From NCBI GenBank assembly GCA_025529335.1, contig JAMYHX010000036.1, forward strand, positions 100,477-164,476: 64,000 nt of DNA, written 5' to 3'. This DNA is from Rhizopus sp. PT2906 (taxonomy: Eukaryota; Mucoromycota; Mucoromycetes; Mucorales; Rhizopodaceae). This document shows, piece by piece, positions 43,046 through 54,163 of the stretch. The position numbers were made by a program, and so were the translations under genes. Position 1 is the first letter of the stretch. The number at the start of each line of letters is the position of its first letter. The notes below the pieces were generated by a model. The model saw nothing but the letters and a program-made list of their open reading frames with translations. It was not told the DNA's origin and searched no databases.

Positions 43046-44800
43046 ATGTTCAAGTCAAAGAGCAGGCGTGTCAATCGTTTTTCTGCAGCAGCAGAAGCGG
43101 CTACAAATAGTGTATACGTGGATATTGGAAGAGATTATGACCTGCAGTCCGAATACCCATTTCGACTTAACTTTTACTTGAAACCACCACCATCTGAAAT
43201 TACTATTGAAGAATTAGAGGAATATGCACTCGATCGACTTCAAGGTACACAAATATATATATATGTGTATTGAAGTCTTACAAATATATAACTTGACATG
43301 CAGTATTAAGATGTATCGAAAGGACGTTGATAAGTGGAAAGGACCTCAAAGTAGAATTACAAAAGGCTATTGACAAATATTTGCCTTTAAAGAGCAATGC
43401 CTCGAAAGCAGACAGTCTTTATGAAGAAAGAAGGAAGGATCATATCAGTCACTTTATGTTACGAATGGCTTATTGTCGAAGGTATATGAAAATAAGACAA
43501 AAAGAATGAGAGACTGATGATCTCACCAGTGAGGATTTGAAGAATTGGTTTGTGAGACAAGAGACAACGTTGTTCAAGTTTAGATTTGATCAGGAATCAA
43601 TGGAGGAGAAGAAAGCATTTTTACAGCAACTCAACTTGAATTGGAAAATGGTAAAGGAAAGAAGGAAAGAAAAGAAGTCAGACCAACTGATTCAAAGAGA
43701 ATTATTTTATAGTTAAGCATAGAAGAAAAAGAGAGTATGCGTCAAGAATTAGAGGCATGTTGCTTTAGTTTACTGCGCTCTAGATCAGACAATGTTTCTA
43801 TGCCAGTTGTCGAACAATTTGTAAATAGTGAAACATTTTTCGAAGTGGATTTTGAAAAGGTGCCCAACATGGTAGGAAGTCGATTGGTCTATTTGAAGGG
43901 CGGCAAGGCGTATGTGCCGATGAGTGAGCAGGTGAACATTGTGTTGAATGAGTATCGAGAATTTTTATATAAATCACTGGAAGCTACGGCTAGTCTACTA
44001 CCGCGAATGGAGGAAGATGGTCGACTGAAACCGTTTTTACTAAACATGGAGAAACAATATATTGGCAAAAGTTATAATAACTATGACCCTAATCATTCGG
44101 GTACAGTTACTGCAAATGAAGTTGATTCGGTAAGATCGTGCCTTTGTTATTCTTTTGGTATAGCTAATCTCTTGCTTAGGTCGTGAGACAACATGCACCT
44201 TTGTGTATGCGTCATTTGCATGATGGTCTGAGAGCAAGCAAGCATCTTCGTCACCATGGTAGATTACAGTATGGCCTGTTCCTGAAAGGTATTGGATTAT
44301 CTGTGGAGGAGGCACTTAATTTTTGGAGAAGAGCATTTTCAGACACAACAGATGATAAATTCCAAAAGAACTATGCATATAACATTCGACATAGCTATGG
44401 TCTTGAAGGTAGACGATTGAACTATTCCCCATACAGGTAAGAGATGTGTGAATGTGAAGTAAAATGATAATAGCTAAACGTGCGTAGTTGTTCAAAAATC
44501 ATAAACGAGCAAGCACCAAGCGCAGGAGAATTCCATGGATGTCCATTCAAGCATTCATCGCAGAAGAGTTTGGAGGCAAAACTATACAAAGACCAGATCA
44601 GCAAAGGTCATGTAGATGAAATACTGAGACTTGCGGGCGACAAGCATTATCAATTAGCATGTACACGATATTTCGAAGTGATGCATCCAGGAATCAAAGA
44701 CAAAATAGATCCCATTGAGCATCCAAATCAGTATTACGAACTCAGCAAGAAATTGGCGGACGGCGACGTAAAGCAAGATGCCATGAATATTGACGGCTGA
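43046..44800 (+). CDS. PRI2: DNA primase large subunit Pri2
   Basis: Regulatory iron-sulfur subunit of the DNA polymerase alpha-primase complex. Start ATG 43046 (MFKSKSRRVNRFSAA); about six exons, with introns near 43243, 43482, 43648, 44129 and 44437. Blocks: SVYVDIGRDYDLQSEYPFRL, EELEEYALDRLQ joined to VLRCIERTL, KDHISHFMLRMAYCRR, WFVRQETTLFKFRF, EFLYKSLEATASLLPRMEED. The C-terminal 4Fe-4S domain has four Cys: APLCMRHLH, YSPYSCSKI, FHGCPFKH and QLACTRYFE, with HHGRLQYGLFLKGIGLSVEE between the first two. All four cluster ligands are present, so the protein should be functional. An in-frame stop near 43509 in the unspliced reading is inside the intron 43482-43530. Confidence 0.93.
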
Positions 44801-45119
44801 AATAAAGGAACTTTTTGTATTTATTAATTAATCAATCTAAGCATTATATGCAAGCTCGGTGGCTCCTCATAGCTGTAAATTAGTCTCCATTATGTTGTTA
44901 CATAAAAACTAAAAGCTAATAATAAAATAATTGCCATTCAATTCAATTAAAAGCACACGCAGAATTATGCAACTCTATTTATAAATGCGTGAGGAATTAC
45001 GAAAATGTCTAAGAAATATCTTTTAACAAACAGGTTCAATGTATGTGCCACCCCCAGGAGAATAGAAGCGTGTCTCCCCGTGAATTTTCGCGTGCGTGTA
45101 GTGTTTACTTTTTTTTTTT
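44801..45119. other. Spacer between Pri2 and Tan1
   Basis: AT-rich 3' flank of Pri2, then a T-run at 45111-45119 directly before the Tan1 start. No gene seen. Confidence 0.5.
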
Positions 45120-46136
45120 ATGGCCGAACAACCAAAGACAGAAAAACGATCTATTGAAGAAAGTGAAGGTCCAACAAAAAAGAAGCAAAAACTGGATACA
45201 ATTCCTATCCTTCGTGGCCGTTTTAAACAGCGTTGGTTGACAAAACATTCTAGTTTATTGAAACGTTCTGATGAATCAACTGGGATTTTAATTTCATGCA
45301 ATGTCAATGCTGAAACGCGAGCATTAGGACAAGTAACTAATTGTCTAGAAACATACATCACAAAGTTATTTCCAGACCACCAGTCTACATGGATAAGATT
45401 TGAAGGTTCGTACGATATTGATGAAGTTGATCAAGAAGAGTGCGAAGAAGAAGATGAAAAGGAAAAGAAAGAAGACAAAGCTGAGCGTAAAGAACGCAAG
45501 TTCCAAGCTGTTGATGCAGCTTGCGGTGGCCTGGTATTCTTTAGATTTAGGGTAAACGTAAAACCTACTGAATTCGTTCTAAAGTTTATGGGTAATATAA
45601 ATCACTTATAACTGTGCTTTATATCTTTAACTATTTCATATAGATTATATAAAACAGCTTCCTGAAGAAGAAAAGAAGCAGGAATTGGAAAAGATACGCT
45701 ACACGACAGTATGTAGAACAAAGATGCGCATCATCTTATTTCTCACCTTTCTATTCTAGAGATGGATTCCGTTTGATTATATCTGTCCTGCTATTACAGA
45801 GCGTATTGAAAAATGCTTTGAAAGGGTTAAGCAGGATCATTTCAACAGTGACAGTAAAGACGCGACGGTTGCTATCGTAACAGAGATCCGTAACAACATA
45901 TTGATTTCTAAAAATGACATTATTCAGACGATTGCACCATTAATTCCAAGTAATTACAAGTAAGTAATAACGAGATAAAGAAAGAAAGCATGACTTATTC
46001 TGATTATAATAGGGTGAACTTGAAAACACCAACATTTGTAATATTTGTTTCTGTATTCAAAAGCGCTTGCGGCATAACTGTGCTCAAGGATTATTATCAA
46101 AGGAAAAAGTATAACGTCATGTCTTATTGTCAATAA
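45120..46136 (+). CDS. TAN1: THUMP-domain protein Tan1 (tRNA ac4C12 co-factor)
   Basis: RNA-binding adaptor that lets the Kre33/NAT10 acetyltransferase make N4-acetylcytidine at position 12 of tRNA-Ser and tRNA-Leu. Start ATG 45120 (MAEQPKTEKRS); four exons. A basic N-terminus (KKKQKLDTIPILRGRFKQRW) is followed by the NFLD-like domain ILISCNVNAETRALGQVTNC, an acidic-lysine insert, and FQAVDAACGGLVFFRFRVNV. The THUMP part has RWIPFDYICPAITERIEKCF, TVAIVTEIRNN, ISKNDIIQTIAPLIPSNYK and, in the last exon, VNLKTPTFVIFVSVFKSACG then ITVLKDYYQRKKYNVMSYCQ. Domain order and length (about 275 aa) match Tan1/THUMPD1. Confidence 0.9.
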
Positions 46137-46837
46137 GAGCATATAAACATAGAAACTCATTAATTAAATCCTTGTTTGTCCATTATGCTGTATATACAAT
46201 TCTTGCCAACTAATCGGCCATTTTGATGTGATATATTTGATAACATTTATCAATGAGACACTTACGAAGCCACAGTGTAGCTACCAATTGATGTGGGTTA
46301 GAGCAGTACGATAAATGTTTCTTTTTAGACTACTTAACCCAAAGAGCTATTCTCTTTAAACTTAGAATCCAACTATTGCCTAAGGAAATATATGTACTAC
46401 GTGTGTCTACAAGGCCTGAACATCAGCATCGTGGGAGCGTTGAAGTGACTATGATTCAGTCTACTTGTTTTCGAATATGTTGAAAGAACATACAAAAAGG
46501 GACTGTACAAGAGAGATAAGATAAATGCACACCGTAATTGAATGAGCCCTCATCAATTGTTTGATTATTCGACTATTTCATATCCGAGAAGAGAAGAGAG
46601 AGGTTATGTTATCGAAATGGAGACGAAAGATGTGGTACGACCCATCCCTTAGTTTTGCAGATTCTTCAAATAAAGGTAATAGCTCTGCCCACAAGGCAAG
46701 AAAAAAAAATAGAGTAATGCGCTTAGAAAGCTATGAAAGGGACATGTAATATAGAAAGCTTTGTATTATATTAAAACTATAAATAAAAAAGCGCGCTTCA
46801 GAGAGCATTGACCACATCTAAGGCAGCCAAGGTTGAA
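46137..46837. other. Spacer with a short coding-like piece
   Basis: Mostly without signal. At 46573-46749 (plus) a short open stretch HIREEKREVMLSKWRRKMWY and PSLSFADSSNKGNSSAHKAR looks like decayed coding sequence of unknown family; no start or splice context supports a gene. Confidence 0.4.
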
Positions 46838-47891
46838 TTAGGAACGACATTCAACGATATTTTTATGGCTGTGATACAGCTTAGCCTTTGATACTGTGGT
46901 GTCTTCTGAAATTGTTTTACCGGTTTTGATTCCTACTATATTCTTGTTGATGTTGAACAATTTGCTGAACAAAGGTAGCCAAATCTGGTAAACATAGTCT
47001 TCTTCAGAAACTTTAGAGAAGTTTGTTGTATTCAGCATAAACTCCTTTGATTCTACTAAAATCAGTATCTCCTCAAAGAAATCAAAGACCTTTTCGATGG
47101 TATCCTCCAAATTATCTTGGTTCTTTAAATGATTCAAATGCTTCTTGGCCTTGCAAACACCGTTTAGTTGGTTGTACATATTGATGATATAGGACCATTT
47201 ATCTACCAATGATACATCAACGACTGTTGGCAAAGCTTTAAAGCGACTGATGTATTTTGCAGTTAACTTTGCCCACAAATCTTCAGAAAAAGACATAAAG
47301 TGCCTTCTTTCTCTGGCTCACTAAGGTCCAGTATGCATGAGAGACCCTTTGACATTGCTTCTAATTGGCTTGTTGATAAGCCATTGCCCCATTGATACAG
47401 GTGATGAAGCCACTTACCATGGTTGAAAATGATTTCTTTAATATCTTCCATTTCATTCTTCGAGGACAATGTTGTTGATATCGACACAGAGGGCGACTCC
47501 AGATTGCTTAGCTGCTCTTCAAGTTCCAAAAGTCTATTCTGATTTTCCTGCGTTACGTCAGACTGGCTTATCAAAAGTATTTGCTGGTTGAGCCTTCGTT
47601 TGTTCTTTTCAACCTTCATTTGGTCGCATTTGTCATTGTACAATTCTTCAAAATGTTTCTTGACTGACAGCGTCTTTAGATAGCACTCCACTTTTGAAGC
47701 ATAGTTTTGGACTTCTGGATGTTTACAAAGCCATGAGGACGCCAAAGAGAAGCATCATATATAGTTGTCAAAGCAGGATGAAAGCTTGTTGATTTGACTT
47801 TTCCTGACGCGAATTCAGTCTCAACCAAATCTTCAATGCTTGACCGTTTAGACAGATAAATGGTGGATATGACTGTGTTGATATTGTACAT
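46838..47891 (-). pseudogene. Frameshifted copy of a multi-copy Mucorales-type protein
   Basis: Three consecutive minus-strand frames overlap end to start, as expected for one ancestral ORF with two frameshifts (near 47720 and 47290). It begins at ATG 47891 (MYNINTVISTIYLSKRS), continues PEVQNYASKVECYLKTLSVK and NQQILLISQSDVTQENQNRL, then LWAKLTAKYISRFKALPTVV and SEEDYVYQIWLPLFSKLFNI with GIKTGKTISEDTTVSKAKLY. The SEEDYVxxIWxPLxxxLF block followed by a TGxTISE strand resembles the same repetitive family class as the relics at 6.7 and 21 kb. Function unknown. The frames are still long, so the decay may be recent. Confidence 0.55.
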
Positions 47892-48179
47892 ATTACAGTG
47901 ATTTGCATCCGCTATTTACCCTTCTCGTGTATTTCTTCGTACGCATGGTGTTCATTTAAATCCCCTTTTTATTATTGTATCTGTTATTTCTCTTGTTTGT
48001 AGTATTTTAGAAATATCTGCACTGTGTGTCTTAAAGTACAGGTAATTTACAAAATGCTCTCAGAGCCATGAACAGACTTGGATCTTTTGTTTCTTAAGAG
48101 ACCATTAACGGAGAGATAATCATACCAAAGGATCTATTCTTCTGACGCCGTTGATCCTAACATTTGAGAGGGTTTTATA
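47892..48179. other. Spacer, no gene seen
   Basis: Upstream flank of the frameshifted family copy; it may include the decayed 5' part of the transposase relic that becomes readable at 48180. Confidence 0.4.
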
Positions 48180-48350
48180 TCAGTATACTTTTCTCCTTAT
48201 TCGCCTGAGCACAATCCCATTTCGATGGTTTGGAAAGCGCTAAAGGATCAAGTCAGAAAAGGCGAATTGACAGAGGCAGAAACACTTCAAGAGTAATTGA
48301 AAGCAGCGAAGATGATCCTGTTGAACACATATAAAACTTCATCTAGCACT
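48180..48350 (+). pseudogene. C-terminal relic of a Tc1/mariner-IS630 transposase
   Basis: Plus-strand reading VYFSPYSPEHNPISMVWKAL then KDQVRKGELTEAETLQE, stop, LKAAKMILLNT. The block PYSPEHNPI followed by W-K-x-L-K is the hallmark of the DDE_3 superfamily just before the third catalytic acidic residue (the E of PExNPIE is replaced by S in NPIS). A stop follows at about 48294. The upstream catalytic part is not readable. A separate relic of a similar C-terminus is on the minus strand at 60072-60205. Confidence 0.65.
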
Positions 48351-48814
48351 CGATCGATATATTCCCTACATGCTTGAAGAACATTTGTAATCGCTTGGCC
48401 AAATTAGTCTTTTTTGGGCAATTTAACCTCACACAAGTGTCCAAAATTATACACTATTTCCAGAAAGAGAGATGTTGCGCTGACTTGTCGTTCTTTCGTA
48501 TAAATTGTATTATAAAAAGCGCGACTTTACGTTCTGTAAGACTGTAATGACATTTTTTTTATCAATTGTACACAAATGGTGCCATATAGTACCTCCACTC
48601 TTATTTTACCTACTTTTGAAAACTCCGTCCATTTTCTCACTTGGGGCTCATTTTTGCCTTAATGATGTAAACCTATAGTTTATTAAAATGCTGATTGATC
48701 ATGCAGACAGGCTTATCCAATAAGGCGGCATGATTAGTAATACTCTATCAGACATAAAAGTCTTTCCCCCTTTTTTTCCTCCCTTTTTTGTATGTCCTTC
48801 TTTACTTTTATACC
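48351..48814. other. Spacer and cystinosin promoter region
   Basis: No gene seen; T/C-rich sequence at 48765-48800 precedes the cystinosin ATG. Confidence 0.45.
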
Positions 48815-50068
48815 ATGACATATCACTATGAACAAGACCTTTGGTCTATTATCTCGACTATTATTGGATGGGTAAATAAAAATGTATTTGGCTACAAATA
48901 GATTGACGATGGGAATCTAGTGTTATTTTTTAGCTTGGTCATGTAGCTTTTATCCACAAGTGATACTCAATTGGAAAAGAAAAAGGTAAGCTATACCTTC
49001 TAATGGGCAAAGAGATTGCTTATCATGATATAGTGTACAAGGATTATCAATAGATTTTCTATGTTATAATGTGCTGGGATTTCTCTGTTATTCAGTAATT
49101 ACCTGTCATAATAACAACAATATATCCTCATCGTCTAAATAGATATTCAACATTTCATTTTATTTTAGCCAAGATATCCGTGATGAGTGTAAGTGTAGTT
49201 CATTTAGATAAACAGACACCTGACAGTCCAACTGCACAGATAAACGAAGAAACCACTCTAACGAAAACTTGGTGCGAGCAAACGACGTCGTCTTTGCTGT
49301 ACACGCATTTTTGATATCCACATTCACCCTTTTCCAAACATTTTATTATAAAGTAAGCCGAATACATTATAGTGTCTTGTTTTTATATTTAATTTTGATT
49401 GGACAGAAAGACAATTCACAAAGGCTGTCTAAAATTGCGCGATACTTCATCACTGCGTCATTCATTGGTGTACTCTGTATGCTTATGTCAATAGAGTATT
49501 TTGAAAAATTTATGTGGATTGACTTGATGTATTATCTAAGCTATGTGAAATTGCTTGTTAGCTTGATAAAATACATTCCACAGGTAAAAGGCTATACTGA
49601 TATATACAACTATATGCTTACATAATCATAGGCTTGGGTCAACTTTAAGCGCAAATCGACACTTGGATGGAGTATACATAATATTCTATTGGTAATCTAA
49701 TAACTGTTTTATGATAAAAAAGATATTAACAGTATGAAAAAGGACTTTACTGGCGGTACATTATCCATCACACAATTACTACTTGACGCGTCTATCAGTG
49801 GAGATTGGAGTGGAGTATCTGGGGTAAGTGTTGAATAGGAGATCATTTGGCTACTGTGTACTAACATTCAAAAGGATCCTGTTAAACTGTAAGCCATAGC
49901 TTACACAGACTACATTTGATACTAACATACATTAACAGAGGACTTGGGGTTCAGTCAATTGCTTTCGATATCATATTTATGTTACAGCACTTTGTTTGGT
50001 ACAGAGATGATCCACAAGACACAGAACAACAGGAACTATTAAAAGCACACGAAGAGGAGCAAGTGTAA
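48815..50068 (+). CDS. CTNS: Cystinosin-like PQ-loop transporter
   Basis: Proton-coupled exporter of cystine from vacuole/lysosome. Start ATG 48815 (MTYHYEQDLWSIISTIIGW). About nine short exons. First PQ-loop: FAWSCSFYPQVILNWKRK with VQGLSIDFLCYNVLGFLCYS and IFNISFYFSQDIRDE. A 90-nt intron (GTAAGT at 49190, branch-like CTAAC at 49258, acceptor GCGAG near 49279) joins to NDVVFAVHAFLISTFTLFQT. Then LMYYLSYVKLLVSLIKYIPQ and, next exon, AWVNFKRKSTLGWSIHNILL form the second PQ-loop, followed by DFTGGTLSITQLLLDASISG. The last exon is GLGVQSIAFDIIFMLQHFVW and an acidic tail ending EEEQV. Two PQ motifs with the SYVKL..KYIPQ helix and DFTGG block are characteristic of cystinosin. Confidence 0.88.
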
Positions 50069-50935
50069 CATATCAACTACAACACTTTTATAATTTTATG
50101 GTCAATAAAAGCAGTCGACTTTACTTCATCAAGTCTTGTCACTTATTCACTGTGTTTGTCCTTGTGAACATGTCAGCCTTGCCTAACTTCTTTTTATCTC
50201 GACTTAATCCATGATTATGAAGTGAGAAAATGATAAATACGAGTGTAATCAATATAAACATCTCCAATCATAAACCAATGCATAAAATCATTACAGTGCT
50301 TTGCGTTTGAAAATAGAGTTTTTTGTTTGACCAGCAAAGCTAAATTTGTTAATTATAAACCTATATTCTTTCCATATTCATACACTTTGTAAATAATCCT
50401 CGTGAGTGACGGATCTAATCCTGAACCCAAAAGGAGCTTTAGATACTACATTTCTTTAATAACATACTGTATATCATGTGCTCACAGTGGGTCTTTTATT
50501 TTCTTTTATCAAACGTATTAAAAAAATATTTGCAAAGAATCACCTCCTGTTGCAACGAAGGAAGGCTACTCTTTCCTTCTTTGCTACTTATTGCTGCAGT
50601 GGATTACATAAAACACGGCGATAAATAATCTTCTTTGCTTTCTTCGTCAAAAGCCACCTTGTTTGATGAAGCTTTGATTACTTCCACCACGTGCTTCAAC
50701 ATATTGACGAAGCCCTATACCTGATTTATAGCCTTAGACAACAACTTTGGTACTTCATCAATAGATACAGACATCTTTGTTCGTGAAGACCTACTAATAA
50801 TTGCTACAGACCCTTTAACTGACATGCCTATTATGGAGATATATAGTTCTTTGTTGTCCTACTTTAGAAAGTGCAAGAAATATATCATTCTAAATTCCGA
50901 GCAGTACTTTTTCTCTGTGCCTTTCCTTTGACAAG
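50069..50935. other. Spacer with weak coding-like debris
   Basis: No gene supported. Around 50650-50750 the minus strand reads VPKLLSKAINQV, stop, GFVNMLKHVVEVIKASSNKV, which could be decayed coding sequence, but no family is recognised. Confidence 0.35.
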
Positions 50936-52058
50936 ATGTCAATATTTCAACGACTGAAAAAGTGGCTGACAGTGCTTACTTTAACCTTTGCTTACACCTT
51001 TCCAAAAGCTGGATATGCACAAAAAGCAATTCGCTATTTACAACTCTTTTTTTTTAAAGCAAGATCAGATTGGATACATGAAGAATCTCGTGGTTACTGG
51101 ATCGCCGAAGATTTACAACATAATGCAAAGAAAGAAGCGATAAACGACCGTATACTGGAATCACATGTTATATTTTTATGGATACCAGGTAACTACTCAT
51201 GGTATAAAAGTAAATATATAGTTAAACCTTATGTTTCTCTCTAGGCGGTGGATTTCGTTTCAACCCAAGCAGACTGTATACGTCTACTTTTGCAGATTGG
51301 ATAAGAGCATTAGAAGCAGATAAGGGAATCAAGAGTATGGTATTTGTTGCAGACTATAGTAAGTACCCTTTATCTGGCTCGTTATGGATTTTTCACTCAT
51401 TTGGGCTTTGCCAGGACGCGGACGTGAACATCTATTTCCTGCGGCGGTTAAAGATATTGCAGACACTTATGACTGGTTAATCCATACACTTCAGATAGAT
51501 CCAAACAAAATCATCATTGGTGCAGATGATGCTGGAGCTGCTGTAGCTCTAGATGCTCTCATGCTAAAAATACCCTCTGAACTTAAACCAGCTGCTATGA
51601 TCTGTGCTTCACCTTATATAGGATTAGAGGCAGGAGGCGAATCATGGAGAAACAACCTTAGTAAAGATATATTAAACGAAAAGGCGATTACACACATGGA
51701 AAACAACTATTTGAAACCAGAAGAAGAAAATGATGATGATGACGATTATACCGTTCCAGAGGCAAAGTATGAAGATGGCCTTTCTCCATTTGGATATCTA
51801 AAGAGCGATGTTGAAGTGGGTTTATATTTACCCAAGCGTATGCTACTATTCTTAGGTGGTCAAGAAGTCCTGTTGGATGAGGGTGGCTACTTAGCCTCAA
51901 AGGCCAGACAAGGTGGTGCTCAGGTTGTCGTCGTACAAGAGCCTACAGGCAAGCACCTTTGGTCAATGCTGCCTGACATACTTGCTGAAGAGACACATGT
52001 TAAGCAAACAGTTTGCGATCGACTTGTAGAATTTGTCTCAAACTGTATTCATAAATGA
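50936..52058 (+). CDS. Alpha/beta-hydrolase-3 family protein with Asp in place of nucleophile Ser
   Basis: Start ATG 50936 (MSIFQRLKKWLTVLTLTF), three exons. The N-terminus is basic then hydrophobic, possibly a membrane anchor. The fold-3 (hormone-sensitive lipase/steryl acetyl hydrolase) layout is visible: oxyanion segment WIPGGGFRFNPSR where HGGG is usual; AVKDIADTYDWLI; nucleophile elbow IIIGADDAGAAVALDALML, where the usual GDSAGG is ADDAGA; LSPFGYLKSDVE; acid-box MLLFLGGQEVLLDEGGYLAS; and the His motif EPTGKHLWSML. Thus the catalytic His and Asp positions are kept, but Ser is Asp and the HG of the oxyanion loop is PG. The frame is intact over about 330 aa, so this is not ordinary decay. 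It may be a pseudoenzyme or use an Asp nucleophile as haloalkane dehalogenases do; the latter is speculation. Confidence 0.82.
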
Positions 52059-52146
52059 TATCCTTTACACAAACAAGGCAGTAATAAATTTTCAATAAGC
52101 GCGCATCGAAATTTTTGCCTCTTTCTTTTTTTTTCTTTCTAACAAA

Positions 52147-53340
52147 ATGATAAAACATCAGATATTCTTTCAAAAAGGATCATTAGCATGCAAACAAGCA
52201 ATGAGAACATCCTTTCCTCTTTTTACACTTCGTTTAGCATCAACAGCTACGATCGTACATAATAACAGCAAATCAAAGTCGAATGAGGGAAATAAACGAT
52301 CAAGACCAGTGTTTGTCAAAGTTGATTCACCATTTGCAAAAGCCAACAAATTCACCTATGTCATGCCTGCCGATCCCTATGTTGCCTCAAACAAGATTAC
52401 CACTATCCTTAAAAATGGGACTCTAAATGACGCTGCAGACTATATAAAAGCATTACCTTTAGATCTACAAACTGCGGCTGTATGGAATCAACTGATCGGA
52501 TACTGTGCTCAACACGGAAAAGCAAATAGTGCTGAACAATATTACGTGCAGATGCGAAAACGTGGAATATCGCCCAACGAGCGTACCTTTACACACCTGC
52601 TATCTGCATATGCCAACAGTACATCACCTCAAGCCATCGAACGTGCAGAGAGACGGTTCACAGAAATGAAAAAGTTTGACATGAGTCCTAGCGTTATACA
52701 CATCAATAATCTTCTTAGAGTATACAATCATGCCGGTCAGCCTTCTAAAACAGTTGAACTGCTTCATGATATGCTGGTTCGAGGAATGTCACCTGATGCA
52801 ACTACCTACAGTATCGCTTTACGTGCATGCTCAGAGTTGGAAAACACTCACCAGGCACGACAAGAGGTTCGTTCAATATGGAAACAGATAGTCAACAGAT
52901 TACAGCCCGCCTCGAATGATTCATCGGACAACGCTCCAAAGCAACCACCAGTTGAGATAGATGATACCCTAGTCACATCACTTTTGATAGCCATTAACCG
53001 CACTTCTTCTCAGGAGGCAGATATAACTACAGGAATCGATATTGTCCGAAAACTGTACTCATTATACCCTGTCGGAGCAGCCAGTATGGTCAATAAGTAT
53101 GCTTTATCAAACAAATCTGAAAGCTATGGATTTGGAATGCAACCATCTCCCAAGGTGCTTGATGCCATCTTGCGACTTTGTGGTAAGTTTAGACAATATG
53201 CCTTGGGTATGGAGTATTATGAGCTGGCTCTGCAACAGTTCCCTAGACTAAAACCTGATCAGCATGTAAAGAAATCACACATGTGGTTAAAGAAGCAAGA
53301 ACGAAAGAGATTGTATGAAATGAAGAAAAAAGAACGATAG
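52147..53340 (+). CDS. Mitochondrial pentatricopeptide-repeat (PPR) protein
   Basis: Single exon of 397 aa from ATG 52147. The N-terminus is rich in basic and hydroxyl residues (SLACKQAMRTSFPLFTLRLA) and lacks acidic residues, as expected for a mitochondrial presequence. PPR motifs in tandem: WNQLIGYCAQHGKANSAEQY then MRKRGISPNERTFTHLLSAY; RRFTEMKKFDMSPSVIHINN; LLRVYNHAGQPSKTVELLHD then MLVRGMSPDATTYSIALRAC. The C-terminal part has another helical repeat pair and ends with a basic helix (KKQERKRLYEMKKKER). PPR proteins bind organellar RNA in processing, stability or translation. The specific RNA target cannot be read off by eye. It starts 88 bp after the hydrolase stop, same strand, with a T-tract just before the ATG. 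Confidence 0.9.
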   Translation: MIKHQIFFQKGSLACKQAMRTSFPLFTLRLASTATIVHNNSKSKSNEGNKRSRPVFVKVDSPFAKANKFTYVMPADPYVASNKITTILKNGTLNDAADYIKALPLDLQTAAVWNQLIGYCAQHGKANSAEQYYVQMRKRGISPNERTFTHLLSAYANSTSPQAIERAERRFTEMKKFDMSPSVIHINNLLRVYNHAGQPSKTVELLHDMLVRGMSPDATTYSIALRACSELENTHQARQEVRSIWKQIVNRLQPASNDSSDNAPKQPPVEIDDTLVTSLLIAINRTSSQEADITTGIDIVRKLYSLYPVGAASMVNKYALSNKSESYGFGMQPSPKVLDAILRLCGKFRQYALGMEYYELALQQFPRLKPDQHVKKSHMWLKKQERKRLYEMKKKER

Positions 53341-53404
53341 ATTATTTTATTAGTATATAATTGCCATTGTAGATATACAAATACAATATTAAAAAGTTAA
53401 ATAT

Positions 53405-54163
53405 TTACATGAGTCTTCGTGTAAAGATGCTCATCATTAAGAAAAGAACTATAAAAGTAAGAATAAAGTTTGGACCTATAGTATGAGAACTAGAGAGAAG
53501 ACCGCTACCACCAACAAAAGGACCATTGGCGGGAGAATTTCCATTATTACCGCTGTTGTTGTTGTTGCTAGTGTTTGCGTTGGGAGTGCTTTGAGCATTG
53601 CCTGAAGCAGGGGCAGCGATACTGAACGTTTCAAAGGCAGAAGGTTGTTGAGTGGTAGCTGGTGGGGTACCAATAGCTGATTTGGATGCAGGAGTGGTAG
53701 TTGTTTGACTTGGGTAAGAGTAGGTTGGGATATTAAAGCTCGGGATAGATATCGAAGGGAAATTAAAGGATGTAGGATAGTAACAGTGTATACCACACAC
53801 GTTTCCTGTTGTTTGATAGATCATTGTAAGAAAAGAGTTGGTAGTGACCGTGAAGCAATCCACACTTCCATCCTTATTTAGGTATTTTGAAGGCAAAGAG
53901 TAACAGCTACCGACAGGATCAGCCGTTGATTGACAGTACAACTGATAGAGATCAGGGCCAGCTGTAATGTTTTTACAGGTACTTGCTAAATTTATGAGCT
54001 CTTGGGCAGTACTGTAATAAGCTGAACTAAGGTATTGAACCATCTCTATACACGAAAAGAGGGTTAGTATAGTGATTGGATTTGATGATGTCTACACCAT
54101 ACGTATTGGAAAGATTGATGAGAAGCTAAAGAAAAAGAATAAGAAATAGAGATGAGATCTCAT
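53405..54163 (-). CDS. Secreted Ser/Thr/Asn-rich cell-surface protein
   Basis: Start ATG 54163. Exon 1 encodes a signal peptide, MRSHLYFLFFFFSFSSSIFP, and joins exon 2 at the acceptor GTATAG to give IQMVQYLSSAYY. The folded part (about 100 residues) has six Cys: STCKNITAGPDLYQLYCQ, GSCYSLPSKYL, SVDCFTVTTN and NVCGIHCYYPTS, suggesting disulfides outside the cell. A low-complexity stalk rich in Pro, Thr, Ser and Asn (NTSNNNNSGNNGNSPANG) leads to a C-terminal hydrophobic segment, FILTFIVLFLMMSIFTRRLM. The layout fits a cell-wall or plasma-membrane protein, either GPI-anchored or single-pass; the basic RRLM end is less usual for a GPI signal. Family not recognised. Confidence 0.75.

Noticed and set aside
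43046..44800. Pri2 region read as several separate small genes
   Set aside because: All breaks coincide with GT...AG introns and the joined exons give one continuous primase large subunit with all four Fe-S cysteines.
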